Shown here: piece after piece, positions 5,606 through 9,024 of the stretch | Layout: each line of letters begins with the position of its first letter | Position numbering within the stretch: the stretch's first letter is position 1 | NCBI GenBank assembly: GCA_017543415.1 | Contig: JAFYGD010000023.1 | Location: forward strand, 1-9,024 | Reading direction: 5' to 3' | Source: Eubacterium sp. | GTDB taxonomy: Bacteria > Bacillota > Clostridia > Oscillospirales > Acutalibacteraceae | DNA length: 9,024 nucleotides | The notes under the pieces: model-generated | Database searches by the model: none | What the model saw: the letters and a program-made list of their open reading frames with translations, nothing else | Told to the model about the DNA's origin: nothing | Position numbers and translations under genes: made by a program

Positions 5606-7645
5606 TCAGTTTATCAGCGTTCCCTCGCTCTGCGCCTTCTTTTCGTTGGAGTTATGGGAATAGTAATAGTCAATAATTGACGAGGTAATCTTTGATGTTG
5701 AGGAGCCTGAACCTGCAAGCTCTATTGCAGAAGCAATGCTGAGCTCGGGGTTATCGTACGGTGCATAGGTGATAAGGAAACCGTTGTTATGCTTAACTCC
5801 CTTTACCACAACCTGCGACGTACCTGTTTTACAGGCAACCTTTGTATCAATCTGGCCGAAAACGTAGGCGGGACCGCCCTCAAGGGCTACCATACGCATA
5901 CCCTCCTGAACGACCTTTACGTTATGGGCGCTGACGTCGATTGTACGAACGATATTGGTTCCCGTTTCGTTTATAATACCCGTTGCGTTTGAAATACGGG
6001 ACTTTACGAAATGGAGCTGATACCTTGTTCCGCCGTTGGCTATTGTTGCGCAGTAGTTGCAGAGCTGAAGCGGGGTGAACAGGTTATCGGACTGACCGAT
6101 TGCCGCCTGAACCGTATCGCCGGGGCGCCATACCATATCAAAGCGCTTGCGGTAGTCGGGGCCTGCAAGAATTCCCTTTGCTTCGGGAATTTCAACGCCC
6201 GTTTTTTCACCGAGGCCGAACATTGAGCCGTAAAGATTCATCTTTTCAATGCCGAGTCTGGTTGCACAGTTGTAAAAGAAGATATTACAGCTGTCGCGGA
6301 TACCGGTTCTTACGTTTTCGCCGCCGTGGTAATCGGTACACTTGAATTCCATATCCCTTACCTTAAACACCTTATCGCAGTTGAAATAGGTATCTTCGGT
6401 AATTACGCCCTCCTGAAGAGCAGCTGTTGCCATCATGGGCTTAAAGGTTGAGCCGGGAGCGTAGGTACCCATTGCAAAGCGGTTGTAAAGCGGGGTATTG
6501 GCTTCTTTTACAAGCTTATTGTATTTTTTATAGTAATCCTTCAAATCATATGTGGGATAGCTTGCGGCGGCAAGTATTTCACCGTTGTTGCAGTTTTCAA
6601 CAACAACCGCGCCCGTTGAACGGAAATAATCCACGCTTTTACAAATCTGTTCAAGTTTTCTCTGCGCGAGCGCCTGAAGGTCCTTATCAATGGTAAGAAC
6701 AATGGTATCACCCTGAGAAGGGCGCTTTGTTACCTCCTCGGTAACGTTGCCGTCGCCGTCAATGGTAACGGTAAGCTCTCCGGGAGTTCCGCGGAGATAA
6801 GGCTCCATTGCGGCTTCTATACCCGATTCGCCGATTTCATCGTTGATTCCGTAGCCCTCGTTTTTAAGCCTTGCATACTCTTCGGCGTTGATTTTCCTTA
6901 CGGTGCCGATAATATGGGGCGCAAGGGCTGAATCAAAGTATTCGCGGTAGGCGGTTACCTTAACGTCCGCACCGAGATAGTCGTCCCTGTTCTCTTTGAT
7001 TACGGCAACCGTTTTATCCTTAACATCCTCCGCAACGGTTACGGGGTTTGAAACGGAAAACAGAAGCCTTGTAAGCTCATAGCGGATATTACCTATTTCA
7101 AGCGCCGTTTTAAGCTTACCCGCCCTGACGTATTCCTCAAGGCCGTACTTTTCAACCATCGCGTCAAAGCAGTTTTGCGCCGTGGCGTAATCCTGAAGGT
7201 TGAACATATCCCTGCTTTTCATTGTTTTGATTGAGGATTTATACTTGACGTCGTCCTTTTTTGTGAAGAAAACAACCTTTCCGTCCTTCAGCTTAAGCGG
7301 AAGGTTATGAACATACTCCTCGTTATTTTTTCTGAAAAGCTTAATCAGGTTTAAAACAACCCTGTTTCTTTGCTCATTTTCCTCCGCCGAAGGGAAATAA
7401 GCGGCGTTGAGCACAATGCTGTTGCCCTGGCGGTTGGTAACAAGCGGGGTTCCGTTGCGGTCAACAATTTCTCCCCTTGAAGCGGGCAGAGGAACGGTAT
7501 AGGTTTTAACGGTGTTGTTCTGCGCCGCGTAGTATTCGTGGTTTTTAATCTGAATATCGTAAAGCTCGTATAGAAAGCCGAGCATTGTTAAGGCAATCAG
7601 AACGAACGCAATAGTTGTCCGTGAGCTTTTATAAATTTTACCCAA
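5606..7645 (-). CDS. mrdA: Penicillin-binding protein 2 (class B transpeptidase MrdA)
   Basis: Membrane-anchored peptidoglycan D,D-transpeptidase of the elongation machinery, working with RodA and MreBCD. 679 residues. Visible parts: short cytoplasmic start and one membrane helix (about 11-31); the class B N-terminal box (SRGEIVDRNG at 56-65); the dimerisation/pedestal region with GESGIEAAMEPYLRGTPGE at 272-290; and the transpeptidase domain from about 315 with all three active-site motifs: SxxK at Ser399-Lys402 (catalytic Ser399), SxN at Ser452-Asn454 and KTG at 606-608. The start codon is TTG at 7643-7645, chosen because AAAGGAGG lies 7 bases upstream and the helix follows at once. The gene ends in a tandem TGA-TAA stop with no terminator hairpin. 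It lies 35 bases after the mreD remnant, the classic mreD-mrdA order. The min and rodA genes often found next are not here. Confidence 0.95.
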   Translation of the reverse strand: MGKIYKSSRTTIAFVLIALTMLGFLYELYDIQIKNHEYYAAQNNTVKTYTVPLPASRGEIVDRNGTPLVTNRQGNSIVLNAAYFPSAEENEQRNRVVLNLIKLFRKNNEEYVHNLPLKLKDGKVVFFTKKDDVKYKSSIKTMKSRDMFNLQDYATAQNCFDAMVEKYGLEEYVRAGKLKTALEIGNIRYELTRLLFSVSNPVTVAEDVKDKTVAVIKENRDDYLGADVKVTAYREYFDSALAPHIIGTVRKINAEEYARLKNEGYGINDEIGESGIEAAMEPYLRGTPGELTVTIDGDGNVTEEVTKRPSQGDTIVLTIDKDLQALAQRKLEQICKSVDYFRSTGAVVVENCNNGEILAAASYPTYDLKDYYKKYNKLVKEANTPLYNRFAMGTYAPGSTFKPMMATAALQEGVITEDTYFNCDKVFKVRDMEFKCTDYHGGENVRTGIRDSCNIFFYNCATRLGIEKMNLYGSMFGLGEKTGVEIPEAKGILAGPDYRKRFDMVWRPGDTVQAAIGQSDNLFTPLQLCNYCATIANGGTRYQLHFVKSRISNATGIINETGTNIVRTIDVSAHNVKVVQEGMRMVALEGGPAYVFGQIDTKVACKTGTSQVVVKGVKHNNGFLITYAPYDNPELSIASAIELAGSGSSTSKITSSIIDYYYSHNSNEKKAQSEGTLIN

Positions 7646-7652
7646 GCCGTAT

Positions 7653-7660
7653 CCTCCTTT
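7653..7660 (-). promoter_or_regulatory. Ribosome binding site of mrdA that fixes a TTG start
   Basis: AAAGGAGG, an essentially perfect anti-16S match, lies 7 bases upstream of the TTG at 7645. No in-frame ATG is nearby with comparable support. A strong site with a weak start codon is a common way to set moderate expression of a membrane protein. Confidence 0.85.
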
Positions 7661-7680
7661 CCCGGATATTTAATGAGCAG

Positions 7681-8064
7681 CTATGCGTCAAGCTGTCTTT
7701 CGCCCGTAACCTTGCTTTTAAGAGGTATTAGAACCGCCTCAATTACAGGGGCAAGGGCTATGCTGTAAAGCGCGCAGGGTACGTAAAATCTGCCGAGCGC
7801 AAAGCCCGCGCCCTCCGGCCTTGACATAAGAACGAAAAGCAGCCAGTACAGCAGGCAGTAAACGACAATCGCCGTTACTGAAGCTATCAGCCCCGTTACA
7901 AAGGTATTCCTGAAAACATAGGAAACAAGCGCGGAAGCAAAATAGCAGGCAAACATAAGGAAAATGCAGTTAAAGCCCATATGCTGAGCGCAAACCGCGT
8001 CCCATAAAAAGCCGCCTGAGTAAACTATCGATAGCGGAGTAGCGGCAAAGCAGTAGTGCAGCAC
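7681..8064 (-). CDS. mreD: Rod shape-determining protein MreD, N-terminally truncated remnant
   Basis: C-terminal part of MreD, the multi-pass membrane partner of MreC in the elongation complex. Recognisable features are GGFLWDAV (about 8019-7996 on the minus strand), then MGFN and three long hydrophobic helices, RNTFVTGL between the first two, and a short basic tail. Position directly before mrdA agrees. A full MreD has about 165-175 residues; about 127 are left here, so the first roughly 40 residues with one or two helices are missing. The frame can be read back to an ATG at 8100, but the codons from 8100 to 8067 belong to the end of the LRR gene in another frame and no ribosome site precedes that ATG. 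A GTG at 8064 overlaps the LRR stop (TAGTG) with only a poor upstream site. It is probably a broken gene, or an artefact of assembly. Confidence 0.75.
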   Translation of the reverse strand: MLHYCFAATPLSIVYSGGFLWDAVCAQHMGFNCIFLMFACYFASALVSYVFRNTFVTGLIASVTAIVVYCLLYWLLFVLMSRPEGAGFALGRFYVPCALYSIALAPVIEAVLIPLKSKVTGERQLDA

Positions 8065-8066
8065 TA
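8015..8066. other. Junction between LRR gene and truncated mreD
   Basis: The LRR reading frame ends normally at the TAG at 8066-8064, and recognisable MreD sequence is established by about 8019. The break therefore falls inside this interval. No transposase, recombinase, tRNA end or target-site repeat can be seen beside it. Both sides are in the same orientation. The other end of the inserted or joined segment lies outside the window. Confidence 0.65.
8054..8066. repeat. 13-base palindrome at the mreD/LRR junction
   Basis: TAGTGC-A-GCACTA is a perfect 6-base inverted repeat around one base. It includes the LRR stop codon and the possible GTG start of the mreD remnant. It may be a recombination or breakage point, or chance; the loop is too small for a normal RNA hairpin. 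Confidence 0.6.
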
Positions 8067-9024
8067 AACGGACACAAACCTGCTCGAAAACACCTTCCAT
8101 GCAGTGTTTGCAACATAAGTCTCATAGAGGCTTGCCGGGACAAAGATCGATCCGAACCGCCCCGCCACATCGGAATAGCCGCCTATCGGTGTGGATGTGA
8201 AGGCGTTTGAATTGGAAAGCACCGTCACGGAGGAGCGCATCAGGTAAAGGCTTACCAGTTTTGTACAGCCGCTAAATGCGAACGGCTGAACAGTGCCCAA
8301 CTCAGGGAAGCTGGCTATCTGCAAACCGGTACAATTCTGGAAACCGTAGCTCTGCATGATGGAGACAGAGGGGAGGTACACAGATGACAGATTTTTGCAC
8401 CCCGAAAAAGCGTATGCGCTTATGTTCACAGCAAGCGGAAGACTAATGCTTTCCAGCGCTGTGCACCCCATAAACGCATAGGGGTAAATGTTTTTCGCCG
8501 ACGGAAGAACAATTTCTGTCAAGGCGGTACAGCCCTGAAACGCATTGCTTCCAACCAGGCTTAACAGAGGAAGTGAGACCGTTTCGAGTGCTGAACAGTT
8601 TAAGAAAGCATTGCTATTGAGGTTTGAGCATACAGGCAGATTGACGCTCCGGAGCTCTACACAATTCGCAAATGCATAATCCCTTACATAAGAAACCAGT
8701 GGGAAGCTCACTTCGCTCATTCCGCAGCTTCTAAATCCCTGATAACCAACATATCTGGCAACTGGCATTTCGATGTTTTTCAGCTTCGTGCAGCCGAGAA
8801 ATACATCCTGATTCACGTAATCCAGAAGCGGGAACGCGGCATCCACCAGCTCAGTACAGCCCTGGAAGACCGAAAACTCAAGGTTTGTGACCTTCGGGAA
8901 GGAAACACTCACCAGTCCTGTGCAGTTCATGAACGCGCCCCATCCGATAGAGGGCAGCTCGGGGAAGTCTACAATGGAGAGACCGGTGCACCCGGAGAAG
9001 GCATAACTGCTGATGAAGGTGACG
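8064..9024 (-). CDS. Tandem leucine-rich-repeat protein, N-terminus beyond window edge
   Basis: The frame is open from the window edge to the TAG at 8064, giving 319 residues; the ATG at 8930 is an internal Met, not the start. It contains 12 regular repeats of about 22 residues with the pattern 'AF.gCt.L..v.lP.......', each with a Cys at position 5. The fifth unit has 21 residues and the last 25. A non-repeat cap follows (about 46 residues: TPIGGY, GRFGSIFVPASLYETY, then W and FSSRFVSV). The far more regular repeats and conserved Cys set it apart from the secreted LRR protein at 438-1922, so they are not recent copies of each other. I recall similar caps in BspA-like proteins of gut Firmicutes, some in prophage regions, but cannot check this. 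No signal peptide or anchor is visible in this part. Function unknown; binding or adhesion is the usual guess. Confidence 0.85.
   Translation of the reverse strand, partial: VTFISSYAFSGCTGLSIVDFPELPSIGWGAFMNCTGLVSVSFPKVTNLEFSVFQGCTELVDAAFPLLDYVNQDVFLGCTKLKNIEMPVARYVGYQGFRSCGMSEVSFPLVSYVRDYAFANCVELRSVNLPVCSNLNSNAFLNCSALETVSLPLLSLVGSNAFQGCTALTEIVLPSAKNIYPYAFMGCTALESISLPLAVNISAYAFSGCKNLSSVYLPSVSIMQSYGFQNCTGLQIASFPELGTVQPFAFSGCTKLVSLYLMRSSVTVLSNSNAFTSTPIGGYSDVAGRFGSIFVPASLYETYVANTAWKVFSSRFVSV
8205..9002 (-). repeat. Twelve tandem 22-residue LRR units
   Basis: Protein-level tandem repeat with a period of 66 bases in most units. Conserved positions are Phe2, Cys5, Leu8, a hydrophobic pair at 11 and 13, and Pro14. 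At the DNA level the units have diverged, so this is an old array and not a recent slippage product. More units probably continue beyond 9024. Confidence 0.85.

Noticed and set aside
8067..8100. ATG at 8100 as the true start of mreD
   Set aside because: The codons before 8064 overlap the conserved end of the LRR protein, no ribosome site precedes the ATG, and the resulting N-terminus does not look like MreD.
7970..8170. Minus-strand 66-residue frame across the mreD/LRR junction
   Set aside because: It reads out of frame through both genes and resembles neither. It exists by chance over the joint.
8928..8930. ATG at 8930 as the start of the second LRR gene
   Set aside because: The frame stays open upstream to the window edge and encodes another complete repeat unit, so this Met is internal.
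8205..9002. CRISPR array or diversity-generating-retroelement variable region
   Set aside because: The period is an in-frame protein repeat with diverged DNA. There are no identical repeats with unique spacers, no A-biased template copy and no reverse transcriptase in view.

Overview
All seven protein genes here are read from the minus strand. The window looks like the chromosome of a Gram-positive gut Clostridia member (Oscillospiraceae/Ruminococcaceae-like). This is inferred from strong AGGAGG-type ribosome sites, the mreD-mrdA-mgsA and hisS-aspS pairings, a Cys-rich clostridial-type HisRS, and BspA-like leucine-rich-repeat proteins. No RNA gene, insertion sequence, transposase or CRISPR array is visible.

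Layout in the direction of transcription (high to low coordinates). (a) 9024-8064: the C-terminal 319 residues of a tandem 22-residue leucine-rich-repeat protein whose N-terminus lies outside the window. (b) 8064-7681: the C-terminal three quarters of the rod-shape membrane protein MreD. Its N-terminus is missing and the LRR gene abuts it exactly at the LRR stop codon. (c) 7645-5606: the class B penicillin-binding protein MrdA (PBP2), starting at TTG behind a near-perfect ribosome site. (d) 5605-5515: an AT-rich gap with a candidate promoter. (e) 5514-5101: a methylglyoxal-synthase-like protein. (f) 5052-3712: hisS. (g) 3712-1928: aspS. (h) 1922-438: a secreted BspA-like LRR protein. (i) 438-1: the 5' part of a YfbR-type 5'-deoxynucleotidase that runs off the window.

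Genes (e) to (i) look like one transcript. hisS/aspS and LRR/yfbR each overlap in a TAATG, the ribosome site of the secreted LRR gene lies inside the last codons of aspS, and only 48 bases separate mgsA from hisS. This unit joins histidine and aspartate tRNA charging, a methylglyoxal-synthase family protein, dNMP turnover and one secreted repeat protein. The mreD-mrdA part belongs to cell elongation.

Two places deserve attention. The MgsA-like protein keeps the fold signature but has Gly where the family has its catalytic Asp (Asp71 in E. coli) and Asn at the second key Asp (Asp101). The mreD/LRR junction near 8064 removes the MreD N-terminus and coincides with a 13-base palindrome. It is either a real insertion or rearrangement in a morphogenesis operon, or an assembly chimera.
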